From: Rhodospirillales bacterium
GTDB taxonomy: Bacteria; Pseudomonadota; Alphaproteobacteria; Micavibrionales; UBA1664
Assembly: GCA_023898805.1 (NCBI GenBank)
Contig: CP060260.1
Location: forward strand, 1,612,001-1,676,000
DNA length: 64,000 nt
Direction of reading: 5' to 3'
Below the pieces are notes generated by a model. That model ran no database searches and was not told where the DNA came from. It was given only the letters and a program-made list of their open reading frames with translations. Positions 35,359-44,688 of this stretch are shown here, piece after piece; position 1 is the stretch's first letter; the number at the start of each line of letters is the position of its first letter. The position numbers were made by a program, and so were the translations under genes.

Positions 35359-37545
35359 TTAACAGCTATAAGCCAGATCGAATGCCCGACCGGGGTCCGC
35401 ATGGCCATGGGTATTGGCTGGGGCATTGGCAGGAAACAGGATGTCGGCGTCGGCCGCGAAACCCATTTTTTCAATCCAGTCTTCATATTCCAGAAACCGG
35501 CTGCCATCGGGCAGGAACGGGCGCATCGCCAGAAACGCCTCGGCGCGCTTGGCTTCGTCCCGCGGGTCGAACCCGATTTCGACATAAAGCCGGTCGAAAG
35601 ATCGGCTGTTCATCATGGTTCTGCGCCTTGCGCGCAACACCGGCCAGTCGACTTTCAAATGCCCCGTATTGAACTGTCCCAGCAGCCATTTTGCGGCGAT
35701 GACTTCGGGCTCGCGGTCGTCCGGGACATTTTTGACATCCTTGACGGCGCGTGGGTTTTCGATCTGCCCGAAACGCAAAACGGGGGAATCGCCGGATGAA
35801 TTTTTGGCGAACGGCTCCAGTAACTCCAAAGTCGCGCGGTGTTTGCCGCCTTTGGCCGCCAGCCTGAAAAGATGACTGAAATTTTGTGTTTCTGGCTTTT
35901 TCGGATCGGCGGATAGACCCAGACAGTTGGGTGCGAATCCACGGATGCAGTTGTGCATGTCGCTGAACTCCTGAATCAGGCCACGCTTGCTGGTGACGGA
36001 TTCGATGCGAATGCCGTTGGGCGCGGTGACAGGCTCGGCAAGCAGTCCCGGCCAGTGCAGGTCGTCGCCGATTTCGATGCCGCTCATATAGCGGACATAG
36101 CGTTTTTGTTCTTGGTGCCAGTGTTCGCTCAACCGTACCATGGTCAGGAACCCGATATTCCCGAACGGACGCAGGAAGGGCGGATGGCTGCGTTGCTCGG
36201 CGTTTCGGATCAGGAACGACTCCGGTTCGATCGTGCCCTTGATCGCGTGAATCGCAAGCTCGCCAAGGCCTGTCTGCCCGTATTGATGCGCCCGCGCCGC
36301 GAAATAGGGTAAGACCAGCTTGCGGTACACCTCCTGCAGATAATCGCGAGTGTTGTTCCACGCCGGAAATATTTGTTGCGTATCGCGTTCCAGAAGGGCC
36401 TTTTTCTCGTCCTGCGTCAGGCTGGCGAACAGGAAAAAGAAATCGGTGCTCAGGTAAGAACAGATGCCCGCGGTTGTGCGTTGCCCGTCGGACAGCCAGC
36501 CGAGATGCGCGGGGTCGGGAAAAAACGACGGCAAATGCCGGCTGATACCGCCCATCACGGGGCGCAGCAAGCCGAACGCCTGCATGTTCGGCGGGATGTC
36601 CAGCCCCACCAGCTTGCGTATGGCGGCGGCCGAAACAGCTTCGCTTTCGCCTTGCGAAAACAGGTCCTGCATCGCCGGGATCAGCTTCTCGCCGGAATCG
36701 ATGACTGGTTCAAGCGGACGATAGGCATCGCGCAGGCGCTCGTCGCTCAACGCCAGCGCCAGCCACGGCATCGCTTGAGCAAGCTGGATGCGGTTGCGCT
36801 GTGCCTCCGGCCCGTTGCCTGCGGTCAGCCAGTTATAGGCGGCGACGTTCCGGTCTTTCGCCAGCGCCCATGCGGCATCAAGCGCGTCCTTCGAAATATG
36901 TCGGTTGACGATTCTTTCGACGACCATGGAAATGTATCTTTGATCACGCAGATCAAGAAATTTTCGGATCTCCGTCCATTTCCATTCTTCCCGGAACTGG
37001 CTTTTATCGCGGGTTTTTCTGATCTTCCAGCGCGCCTTGCGTAAAAACCCATGATAGCGCGCGGTACGCATCCGGAACAATTCATCGGGTCGCTGGCAGA
37101 TGCGCAGGATCTCGCGTACGTCGTGCAGGTAATTCGATCGCTTCAGACCTTCGTCAAGCCAGCGTTTTGTAAGATTATAAAAATTCAGCCGGCTGCGCAC
37201 ATGCAGCGGAATGCGGCTGTAGAATATCGAAAGATCGCCGCCCTCCGGCTTGATCAGCACAAGGTAATGCGGTTTGTTGATGCCGCGCCACCGCGCGCTG
37301 GCGGGCAGATAGACCGCGAAATCAAGCCCCGGAACGGTTTTGCCGGTAAAATAATGCAGCGGGAAACGTTTAAGGTAGTGGTTGTAGAATTTGCGGAATG
37401 TCTCGATGCCGATATCGCCGCTGATCCCCAAAGGCCCGCGCAGAAACGTTTCCAGCGCGTACCAGCCGGGCACGTCTTCGGATCCCGGCATGGTGACCGG
37501 TATTTCCAAAAATTGGTCGGGATCGGGCGTTGCGTCCGTGAGCAT
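35359..37545 (-). CDS. PcfJ-like domain protein
   Basis: The 728-residue protein has an N-terminal helical region and, from about residue 521, a segment with the PcfJ pattern: RGLIQEFSDMHNCIRGFA, then SHLFRLAAKGGKHRATLELL. PcfJ was named from plasmid conjugation genes, but related proteins also occur on chromosomes with unknown function. No transmembrane helices or signal peptide. No mobilisation or phage gene is adjacent, so I infer a chromosomal role. It is followed by the L,D-transpeptidase pair 31 bp away and preceded by greA on the same strand. Confidence 0.5.
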   Translation of the reverse strand: MLTDATPDPDQFLEIPVTMPGSEDVPGWYALETFLRGPLGISGDIGIETFRKFYNHYLKRFPLHYFTGKTVPGLDFAVYLPASARWRGINKPHYLVLIKPEGGDLSIFYSRIPLHVRSRLNFYNLTKRWLDEGLKRSNYLHDVREILRICQRPDELFRMRTARYHGFLRKARWKIRKTRDKSQFREEWKWTEIRKFLDLRDQRYISMVVERIVNRHISKDALDAAWALAKDRNVAAYNWLTAGNGPEAQRNRIQLAQAMPWLALALSDERLRDAYRPLEPVIDSGEKLIPAMQDLFSQGESEAVSAAAIRKLVGLDIPPNMQAFGLLRPVMGGISRHLPSFFPDPAHLGWLSDGQRTTAGICSYLSTDFFFLFASLTQDEKKALLERDTQQIFPAWNNTRDYLQEVYRKLVLPYFAARAHQYGQTGLGELAIHAIKGTIEPESFLIRNAEQRSHPPFLRPFGNIGFLTMVRLSEHWHQEQKRYVRYMSGIEIGDDLHWPGLLAEPVTAPNGIRIESVTSKRGLIQEFSDMHNCIRGFAPNCLGLSADPKKPETQNFSHLFRLAAKGGKHRATLELLEPFAKNSSGDSPVLRFGQIENPRAVKDVKNVPDDREPEVIAAKWLLGQFNTGHLKVDWPVLRARRRTMMNSRSFDRLYVEIGFDPRDEAKRAEAFLAMRPFLPDGSRFLEYEDWIEKMGFAADADILFPANAPANTHGHADPGRAFDLAYSC

Positions 37546-37600
37546 GGTTCGACCGTTTTAGCCAACCTGCCCCCGGAATCGCAAGTTTTGCCCTGCTTTG

Positions 37601-38077
37601 TTACTTATATTCGATTTTCAGGACTTCGTATGACTGCGCGCCCTTGGGCGTTGCGACCTCGACCACGTCGCCCGGTTTTTTTCCGATCAGCGCGCGGGCC
37701 AGGGGTGCGGCGATGGCCAGCTTGCCGGATTTGATATCGCTTTCGTGTTCGCCCACGATCTGGTAGGCGACCTTTTTGTCGTCGTCATCCGCCAAAGTCA
37801 GCGTCGCGCCGAACATGACCTTGTCGCCGGATAACTTGGCGGGGTCGATGATATCGGCACGGCTCAGCACGGCTTCCAACTCGTCGATTCGGCCTTCGAT
37901 AAAGCTTTGCTGTTCCTTGGCGTACTGATATTCGGCGTTTTCCGACAGGTCGCCATGCGCGCGCGCCTCGGCGATCGCCTCGATGATCGCGGGGCGCTGG
38001 TTGCCTTTCAGGTCCTTGAGTTCTGCGGTCAGCAATGCGTGCCCGCGCACGGTCATGGGAACTTTGTCCATGCTCAT
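37601..38077 (-). CDS. greA: Transcription elongation factor GreA
   Basis: GreA rescues backtracked RNA polymerase by stimulating transcript cleavage. The 158-residue product has the N-terminal coiled coil with the acidic tip (LSENAEYQYAKEQQ, Asp/Glu near 40-45) and the C-terminal FKBP-like domain (VGEHESDIKSGKLAIAAPLARALIG). The start is ATG 38077: GGAAGG lies 7 bases upstream, while the open frame extending to 38128 adds a hairpin-encoded stretch. A two-state hairpin lies in front of the ribosome-binding site. Confidence 0.94.
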   Translation of the reverse strand: MSMDKVPMTVRGHALLTAELKDLKGNQRPAIIEAIAEARAHGDLSENAEYQYAKEQQSFIEGRIDELEAVLSRADIIDPAKLSGDKVMFGATLTLADDDDKKVAYQIVGEHESDIKSGKLAIAAPLARALIGKKPGDVVEVATPKGAQSYEVLKIEYK

Positions 38078-38100
38078 GAAAACGCCTTCCTTGAAGAATA

Positions 38101-38148
38101 GAAAAATCCCGCCTCGCGGGCGGGACAATTCAATTTAGACCGCCCGCG
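38101..38148 (-). promoter_or_regulatory. Attenuator-like leader of greA
   Basis: Read on the minus strand, CCCGCC (38108-38113 on the plus) pairs with GGCGGG (38119-38124), giving a 7-bp stem with flanking pair, followed by TTTTTC (plus GAAAAA at 38101-38106): a terminator. The alternative pairing of 38115-38123 with 38140-38148 is a perfect 9-bp stem that excludes it. The T tract ends only 10 bp before the greA ribosome-binding site. It may instead terminate the upstream gene. Confidence 0.55.
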
Positions 38149-38170
38149 CGGGGGTTGTCAAATGGCGCGT

Positions 38171-38797
38171 TCAAAGGGCGCGCGGTGCGCTGGGTTCCTG
38201 GGTTTTTCCACGTGCGCGCGCAACGAATTCTTCGAAAGCCCGCGCGATTTCGGCAGACGTGAGTTTGTTGCAACCGGGCGCCACGAAGATCGGCATCGGG
38301 GCGGACATCTCGAACATCCCGCCTTGCAGATTCATGGCGGCACCCAGGCCTTGTGAAAAATGAATCATTCTTTGCATGAAGGCCACGGTGACCGGGGCGT
38401 TCGCAATCGCCCCTTGAATATTGGGCGTCTTGGCGATTTCGCTCATGACTTTTCTGATATAGTCGTCTGTTAGTTGAAAATAACGATTACGCCCATTCGC
38501 ATCGAGTTTTGGGTTTACGGGATCGCCGACGTCGACCTGAATCTGCAGGTTGCCGACAATCTGCTCCTGACCGCTGGGCAGGCATGAGCCTGAAATGTTG
38601 TTGTATACGATGATCAGTCGGTCATTTTTTACATACGCCCTTAAACCTAGCGCGTTCTCCTGCTGTGTAAGCGCGTAAGGTATGGATTTGGCGCCCGCGC
38701 CGGGTTGAGTGTCCGGCGTAGCCTCCTGTGCGAAAACGGGCCCTGTGGCCAAGGTAAAGGCGGCGGCAGCCAGACCGGCCATGAGGCGGCGATTCAT
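38171..38797 (-). CDS. Secreted protein of unknown function
   Basis: The 208-residue protein has a clear Sec signal peptide (MNRRLMAGLAAAAFTLATGPVFA, cleavage after residue 23). The mature part has two cysteines (in GSCLPSG and APGCNKLT) that may form a disulfide in the periplasm, and a strand-rich first half with amphipathic helices later. I recognise no family. It lies upstream of greA on the same strand with an inverted-repeat region between. Confidence 0.6.
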   Translation of the reverse strand: MNRRLMAGLAAAAFTLATGPVFAQEATPDTQPGAGAKSIPYALTQQENALGLRAYVKNDRLIIVYNNISGSCLPSGQEQIVGNLQIQVDVGDPVNPKLDANGRNRYFQLTDDYIRKVMSEIAKTPNIQGAIANAPVTVAFMQRMIHFSQGLGAAMNLQGGMFEMSAPMPIFVAPGCNKLTSAEIARAFEEFVARARGKTQEPSAPRAL

Positions 38798-38888
38798 GGA
38801 AACTCTCCCTGTTTTTTTATAATAACAGGAAATCCAAGCATATCGGCGGGCGCAACCGCAAGCTGGAAAAATCTAAACCGCGCCGGTC

Positions 38889-39701
38889 CTAAAGCGCCCC
38901 GCAATGAACGGTCCCGCCGCCGGAGAGGGGGTACGACCATCCATGCGCGGCCAGCCAGCCGCCCTCGGGCGGGTACAGACAGGCGATCTGGTCGTACCGC
39001 GCGATCAGCGCGGCCAGATCGGCCTTATCCGGCGTATCCGCAAACCGTGCCGCCACCTTCTCGCGCCACGCGACGAACGCGCGGACCTGATCTTGCGCCG
39101 TGTCCTTCGGCAAGTCGCCCAGAAGACTGGACATCGCCTCGCCTGCTGCCTCAAGCGATTGGCGCCCGTAAGGCCATGTCAGCGAACCCTGCATCAACCG
39201 GGGCAGAATATGTGCGGCGTCCGCGTGCCGCTCGGCCAGTTGCAATATGGTGGACGCCAGCACGGCGTCGAATGCGGGCGCGGTGATGTCGCCGCGCGGC
39301 GCGGCGGTAATATCCAGCAGGATTTCCGTACGCATCCCCTCGGGCGCGTTGCCGGTGGTCAAAAGCATGTCGGCCAGCGCCCCGCGCTCCGCCGCGCCGG
39401 CATCGGCGGGCAGGGCCTGATAAATGGCCGCGACATCCGCGTGCCGGTCGCAAATGGCAAGATTGTCCGCCGCCGTTGCCTGTGCCGAAAGGGTCATTCG
39501 CAGGGCTTCGCGCGCCTGCGTCCGCGCCGCGCGCGTGGCGGGTGATACCAACACGTCTGGCGGCCCGTCCAGGGCCGCGCGGATCAATGCCGCATTGTCG
39601 TTCGGCCGTGCATCCGGTGTGCCCAGCTTGGCGGCGCTCAGCTCCTGCGCGAGGGCGGAAGCTGCGACCAGACAAAGCACAAGCGAAAGGAAAAATCGCA
39701 T
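38889..39701 (-). CDS. Secreted protein of unknown function
   Basis: The 270-residue product begins with a signal peptide (MRFFLSLVLCLVAASALA, cleavage near 18). The mature protein is alanine-rich and largely helical, resembling helical-repeat periplasmic proteins; a carboxy-terminal segment contains ACLYPPEGGW and a final HCG. No catalytic motif is visible. The start is ATG 39701 rather than the frame's earlier ATG at 39716, because the signal sequence follows it directly. Its stop codon lies 91 bp before the start of the next secreted protein. Confidence 0.55.
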   Translation of the reverse strand: MRFFLSLVLCLVAASALAQELSAAKLGTPDARPNDNAALIRAALDGPPDVLVSPATRAARTQAREALRMTLSAQATAADNLAICDRHADVAAIYQALPADAGAAERGALADMLLTTGNAPEGMRTEILLDITAAPRGDITAPAFDAVLASTILQLAERHADAAHILPRLMQGSLTWPYGRQSLEAAGEAMSSLLGDLPKDTAQDQVRAFVAWREKVAARFADTPDKADLAALIARYDQIACLYPPEGGWLAAHGWSYPLSGGGTVHCGAL

Positions 39702-39725
39702 CGCTAAATTATACACGATCCGGCG

Positions 39726-42700
39726 TCAGGCCGCCTGTGTTTCGAAATACGACTGGATCGGCGCGATATGGAAGTCCCGCGCCCGGATCGATCGTATCGC
39801 CTGAACCGCTGCCGTGGCCGCTGCCATATTGGTGTAATACGGCACCTTGTGCATCAGTCCGCAGCGGCGGATTTCCACCCCGTCGGTCAGGGATTGGCGC
39901 GTCAGCGTGGTATTGATGATCAGATCGACGTCGCCGTTGATGATCGAATCCACGATATGCGGCTGCCCTTCCGAAAGCTTGTTGACGCGGGTGACGTCAA
40001 TGCCGGCCTGCGCCAGATGGGTCGCCGTGCCGCCCGTCGCGATCAGCTTGAACCCCATTTCCAGCAGGTCGCGCGCCAGTGGCACCAGCGCGTCCTTGTC
40101 CCCGCCATGCACCGATAAAAACACCGTGCCGGTCTTGGGCAGCTTCATCGACGCGCCCAGCTGCGATTTCGCGAAGGCTTGCGCGACGTTGCGGTCGATG
40201 CCCATGACCTCGCCGGTTGATTTCATCTCCGGCCCCAGCACCACGTCGACGCCGGGGAAACGCGAGAACGGAAAGACAGGCGCCTTGACCGCGACATGGT
40301 CGTCGCGCATCCCTTTAAGCATCCCCTCCGCGCGCAAGGCCGCCAGTTTTTCGCCCGCCATGATGCGTGCCGCCATCTTGGCGACCGGCACGTTGGTTGC
40401 TTTTGCAACGAAGGGCACGGTGCGCGAGGCGCGCGGGTTGACCTCAAGGATGAAGATGTCGTGTTCGCCGGTCGACGGGTTCTTCTTGACCGCGTATTGC
40501 ACGTTCATCAGGCCTTTGACCTTCAGCGCCTTGGCCAGCGCCGCCGACTGGCGCTCGATTTCCCGCACGACTTTGTAGGGCAGGGAATGCGGCGGCAGCA
40601 CGCAGGATGAATCGCCCGAATGCACGCCCGCTTCCTCGATATGCTCCATGATCCCGGCGACATAGCTCTCCTCGCCGTCGGCCAGCACGTCGACATCGAC
40701 TTCCGTGGCGTTTTGAAGATAGGTGTCGATCAGCACCGGGTTTTTGCCCGACACATGCACCGCGTTCTTCATGTAATCTTCCAGCTCGTCCTGATTGGTG
40801 ACGATCATCATCGCCCGCCCGCCCAGCACATAGGACGGACGCACCACCAGCGGATAACCCAGCGCGTTCGCGGCCTTGACCGCACCTTCGACCGAGGTCG
40901 CGGTGTCGGCGGGTGGTTGCAGGAGTTTCAGCTTGTCGATCAGCTTCTTGAACCGGTCGCGATCCTCGGCCAGATCGATCGCGTCCGGATCGGTGCCCAG
41001 AATTGGAATTTTCTGGTCTTTAAGGAAGTTCGCGAGTTTCAGTGGCGTCTGCCCGCCCAGTTGCACGATCACGCCCTTGATCGGTGCGCCCGCCTCGTTT
41101 TCGGCGGTGATCAGCTCGATGACGTCTTCCTGCGTCAGCGGCTCGAAATAAAGCCGGTCGGATGTATCGTAATCGGTCGAAACCGTTTCCGGGTTGCAGT
41201 TGACCATGATCGTTTCGTACCCCGCCTCTTTCAGGGCATAGGCGGCATGGACGCAGCAATAATCGAATTCGATCCCTTGTCCGATCCGGTTGGGGCCGCC
41301 GCCAAGGATGACGATCTTTTCCTTGTCGGTCGGTGTGATTTCGGATTGCGGCACGCCGTTAAGGTAAGATTCATAACAGCCATACATATATGGCGTGACC
41401 GACGGGATTTCGGCGGCGCAGGAATCGACCCGCTTGTACACGGGCCGCACGCCGTGCTTGTGCCGCGCGCGGCGCACCGAATCCTCCTGCGCGCCGGTCA
41501 GTTTTGCCAATCGCGCATCGGAAAAACCGGCGACTTTCAGGCGCGACCAGTTTTCGGCGTCCTTGGGCAACCCGTTGGCCTTGACCGCGCCCTCCATCTC
41601 GACGATGCGCTTGATGCGTTCAAGGAACCACGGATCGATTTTGGTAACGGCATGAATGTCGGCGACCGACATGCCGTGGCGCATCGCCTGCGCGACGTAC
41701 AAGATGCGCTGCGGCGTGGGTTTGGAAAGATGCGCGCGGATCTGGTCGGCATCCGGCGTGACGCCTTCGGCGATGCCGGGAATGCGCATTTCGTCAAAGC
41801 CGCTCAGATTGACCTCAAGCGAGCGCAGCGCCTTTTGCATCGACTCCTCGAAACTGCGGCCCATCGCCATCGCTTCGCCCACCGATTTCATCGCGGTGGT
41901 CAGGCGGTTGTCGGTGCCCTTGAATTTCTCGAACGCGAAACGTGGGATTTTGGTGACGACGTAATCGATGGTCGGCTCGAAAGACGCGGGGATCTTGCCG
42001 CCGGTGATATCGTTGCCCAACTCGTCAAGCGTGTATCCCACCGCCAGCTTCGCCGCGATCTTGGCGATCGGGAACCCCGTGGCTTTGGATGCAAGGGCCG
42101 ACGAACGCGAAACGCGCGGGTTCATTTCGATGACCACCATGCGCCCGTCGGCGGGGTTGACGCCGAATTGCACGTTCGACCCGCCGGTTTCGACGCCGAT
42201 GCCGCGCAGCACCTTGATGCTGGCATCGCGCATGATCTGGTATTCCTTGTCGGTCAGCGTAAGCGCCGGGGCGACGGTGATGGAATCGCCGGTATGCACG
42301 CCCATCGGATCGACGTTTTCGATGGAACACACGATGATGCAGTTGTCGTGTTTGTCGCGCACGACCTCCATCTCGTATTCCTTCCAGCCAAGGACCGATT
42401 CCTCGACCAGCACCTCATGGACCGGGCTGGCGTCCAGCCCCTCGCGTAAAATCTGCTCGAATTGCTGGCGGTTATAGGCGATGCCGCCGCCGGTGCCGCC
42501 AAGGGTAAAGGACGGGCGGATGATGGTGGGCAGGCCCACATATTCCAGCGCGTCCATGCCTTCGGCCAGCGAGCGCGCGATGCGTGATTTGGGCGATTGC
42601 AGGCCCAGCGCGTCCATGCATTCGCGGAACAAAAGCCGGTCTTCGGCCTTCCTGATGGCCTCGCGGTTGGCGCCGATCAGCTCGATGCCGAGTTTGTCCA

Positions 42701-43022
42701 GCGTGCCGTCGTCGGCCAGCGCCAGCGCGGTGTTCAGCGCCGTTTGTCCGCCCATGGTGGGCAAAAGCGCGTCCGGCTTCTCGATTTCAAGGATGCGCGC
42801 GACGATGCCGGGCGTGATCGGCTCGATATACGTGGCGTCGGCCAGCCCCGGATCGGTCATGATCGTGGCCGGGTTGGAATTGATCAGGATGATGCGGTAA
42901 CCCTCGTCCTTCAGGGCCTTGCATGCCTGCGTGCCGGAATAGTCGAATTCGCAGGCTTGGCCGATAACGATGGGTCCCGCGCCGATGATGGCGATGGATT
43001 TGATATCGGTCCGTTTTGGCAT
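39726..43022 (-). CDS. carB: Carbamoyl-phosphate synthase large subunit
   Basis: CarB makes carbamoyl phosphate from bicarbonate, ammonia and two ATP for arginine and pyrimidine synthesis. The 1098-residue product is full length, with two homologous ATP-grasp halves (GGTGGGIAYN in the first, PSYVLGGRAM in the second), the carboxy-phosphate and carbamate domains and a C-terminal allosteric MGS-like domain. The small-subunit gene carA is not in the window, so the two are split or lie outside. The divergent gap to the DUF1003 gene holds the promoters. Confidence 0.96.
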   Translation of the reverse strand: MPKRTDIKSIAIIGAGPIVIGQACEFDYSGTQACKALKDEGYRIILINSNPATIMTDPGLADATYIEPITPGIVARILEIEKPDALLPTMGGQTALNTALALADDGTLDKLGIELIGANREAIRKAEDRLLFRECMDALGLQSPKSRIARSLAEGMDALEYVGLPTIIRPSFTLGGTGGGIAYNRQQFEQILREGLDASPVHEVLVEESVLGWKEYEMEVVRDKHDNCIIVCSIENVDPMGVHTGDSITVAPALTLTDKEYQIMRDASIKVLRGIGVETGGSNVQFGVNPADGRMVVIEMNPRVSRSSALASKATGFPIAKIAAKLAVGYTLDELGNDITGGKIPASFEPTIDYVVTKIPRFAFEKFKGTDNRLTTAMKSVGEAMAMGRSFEESMQKALRSLEVNLSGFDEMRIPGIAEGVTPDADQIRAHLSKPTPQRILYVAQAMRHGMSVADIHAVTKIDPWFLERIKRIVEMEGAVKANGLPKDAENWSRLKVAGFSDARLAKLTGAQEDSVRRARHKHGVRPVYKRVDSCAAEIPSVTPYMYGCYESYLNGVPQSEITPTDKEKIVILGGGPNRIGQGIEFDYCCVHAAYALKEAGYETIMVNCNPETVSTDYDTSDRLYFEPLTQEDVIELITAENEAGAPIKGVIVQLGGQTPLKLANFLKDQKIPILGTDPDAIDLAEDRDRFKKLIDKLKLLQPPADTATSVEGAVKAANALGYPLVVRPSYVLGGRAMMIVTNQDELEDYMKNAVHVSGKNPVLIDTYLQNATEVDVDVLADGEESYVAGIMEHIEEAGVHSGDSSCVLPPHSLPYKVVREIERQSAALAKALKVKGLMNVQYAVKKNPSTGEHDIFILEVNPRASRTVPFVAKATNVPVAKMAARIMAGEKLAALRAEGMLKGMRDDHVAVKAPVFPFSRFPGVDVVLGPEMKSTGEVMGIDRNVAQAFAKSQLGASMKLPKTGTVFLSVHGGDKDALVPLARDLLEMGFKLIATGGTATHLAQAGIDVTRVNKLSEGQPHIVDSIINGDVDLIINTTLTRQSLTDGVEIRRCGLMHKVPYYTNMAAATAAVQAIRSIRARDFHIAPIQSYFETQAA

Positions 43023-43157
43023 GGCTTTCAGGTCCTGCGGTCTGGTGGGTCCTGAAGAGAACGTGATAGGGGGTTAAGGCGCGCGGCGCAACCCTTTTAT
43101 GCCTCTTGTTCCGGTTTTTCCTTGGTGCTTAGCTTCTCCCACCCAAGGAGGCCCGCC

Positions 43158-43685
43158 ATGACCGACGCCCAAGCGACCGAACAGCCCGCACCGGAAACCC
43201 AGAATCATGATTATTTCACGTCCGAGGACCGCAAGATCCTGCGTGTTCTGCGCCACAAGGACCCGGCCAAGCGCCATGTGCCGCGCAGCGGCCATACGCT
43301 GGGCGAACGGGTGTCCGACGTCGTCGCCGCGACCGTGGGATCTTGGCGCTTCATCATCATTCAAAGCGTGCTTTTGGTGTTCTGGCTGATCCTGAACGTG
43401 ACAGGTTGGATGAAGGCGTGGGACCCGTACCCGTTCATCCTGCTCAACCTGATGCTGTCCTTTCAGGCGGCCTATACCGCGCCGATCATCATGATGTCGC
43501 AAAACCGTCAGGCCGACATCGACCGCCGCAAGGCCGAAAAGGATTACGACGTCAATCTGAAGGCGGAACTGGAAATCGAGCTGCTGCACCAGAAAATCGA
43601 CCTGATGCGCGAGCAGGAGATCATGAAGCTGACCCAGATGATCGAGGCGCTGACCGCAAGGCTGGAATCCGCGAAGGGCGCATAA
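43158..43685 (+). CDS. DUF1003 membrane protein
   Basis: The 175-residue protein matches DUF1003: a soluble N-terminus, two membrane helices (about 60-80 and 90-110, FIIIQSVLLVFWLILNV and FILLNLMLSFQAAYTAPII) and a C-terminal coiled-coil helix with KAEKDYDVNLKAELEIELL. The family is often near ion or stress genes without a defined activity. The ATG at 43158 has a consensus AAGGAGG in front. It is divergent from carB and convergent with the AmgK-like gene. Confidence 0.85.
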   Translation: MTDAQATEQPAPETQNHDYFTSEDRKILRVLRHKDPAKRHVPRSGHTLGERVSDVVAATVGSWRFIIIQSVLLVFWLILNVTGWMKAWDPYPFILLNLMLSFQAAYTAPIIMMSQNRQADIDRRKAEKDYDVNLKAELEIELLHQKIDLMREQEIMKLTQMIEALTARLESAKGA

Positions 43686-43729
43686 AGGCGCCAAACTTGC
43701 GGAAGACGGAAAGTCAGGACTTTGCGGTG

Positions 43730-44620
43730 TCAGCCGCGTAACAAGGCGTCAAAAAACGGCCTGATGGGGGCAAGCGCCCCATGACGTAATTCCGCCGCCA
43801 GATAATGCTCAAGGCGCGGGACGATATCGGGCGCGGCATTCGCCTGTCCGCGCACCTGTCCCAGCACCCGCGCGTGGAACTGCGCCGCCATGAACACATA
43901 CCACGCGTCGAACAAAGGCTTCCAGTCGTCGGGCAGCGCATCGTAAAACCGCTGCTTCATTTGTGCCTTGAACGCGGGGTCCAGATTTCGCCGCGCATCC
44001 TCCAGCAGATTCACGACGTCATAGGTAAAGGGCGCGCATTGCGCCGCCTGAAAATCAAGAATGCCCACGCGCGCCACATCCGCGCGCGCGGCCAGCCAAT
44101 GCAGGTTTCCCGCCTTGTAATCCATATGCGCGAACACGGACGGGCAGGGGGGCAGCGCGGCCTTTGCCGCTTCCCACGCGGCCAGCCATGCCGGGTCGTC
44201 CGAAAACAGCGCCAGTTTTTTATAGATATACCCGTCGCGATACGCGACCAGCCCGTCGGTAGGCAGCACGCGCAATACCGCCAGCGCGTCGATCGCCGTC
44301 GCATAACCTTCGCCCTCGATCGCGGGCGTATCAATGGGCGTGTCCCCGAAATCCTCGACCAGCAGCAAACCGGGCTCTTGCGCGAAAATCGCCGGTGCGC
44401 TCAACCCCCCGCCGCGCAAAACCTGCGCAAGCCGCGCGAAATCATCCAAAGAATGACCGGGCACGGCCATCGGCGCATGGATCAGCACCGCCCGCGCGCC
44501 GTCGGCGCGCGCAAGCCGCCAAAAATGCCGCGGCGACCAGTCTGGCGTGATCGGCACAATCGCCGGATCCGGCCACCCGGCGCGCGCAAGGAAATCGGAA
44601 ATGACGGGGTCGAGGGTCAT
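43730..44620 (-). CDS. APH-fold kinase, AmgK-like
   Basis: The 296-residue product has the aminoglycoside-phosphotransferase fold. FAHMDYKAGN (catalytic loop, His165, Asp167, Asn172) and GILDFQAA (Asp189) are intact, and the following PFTYDVVNLLED matches the AmgK family. AmgK phosphorylates MurNAc or GlcNAc in cell-wall recycling, usually beside murU, which is not here. So AmgK itself is an inference, and another sugar or small-molecule kinase is possible. It is divergent from the split gene next to it. Confidence 0.65.
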   Translation of the reverse strand: MTLDPVISDFLARAGWPDPAIVPITPDWSPRHFWRLARADGARAVLIHAPMAVPGHSLDDFARLAQVLRGGGLSAPAIFAQEPGLLLVEDFGDTPIDTPAIEGEGYATAIDALAVLRVLPTDGLVAYRDGYIYKKLALFSDDPAWLAAWEAAKAALPPCPSVFAHMDYKAGNLHWLAARADVARVGILDFQAAQCAPFTYDVVNLLEDARRNLDPAFKAQMKQRFYDALPDDWKPLFDAWYVFMAAQFHARVLGQVRGQANAAPDIVPRLEHYLAAELRHGALAPIRPFFDALLRG

Positions 44621-44688
44621 GTATCTATGAAAATTTGCCTTTTACCGGAATCATAAGTAAGCCTGTTAAAAAACATAACATAGAAATT

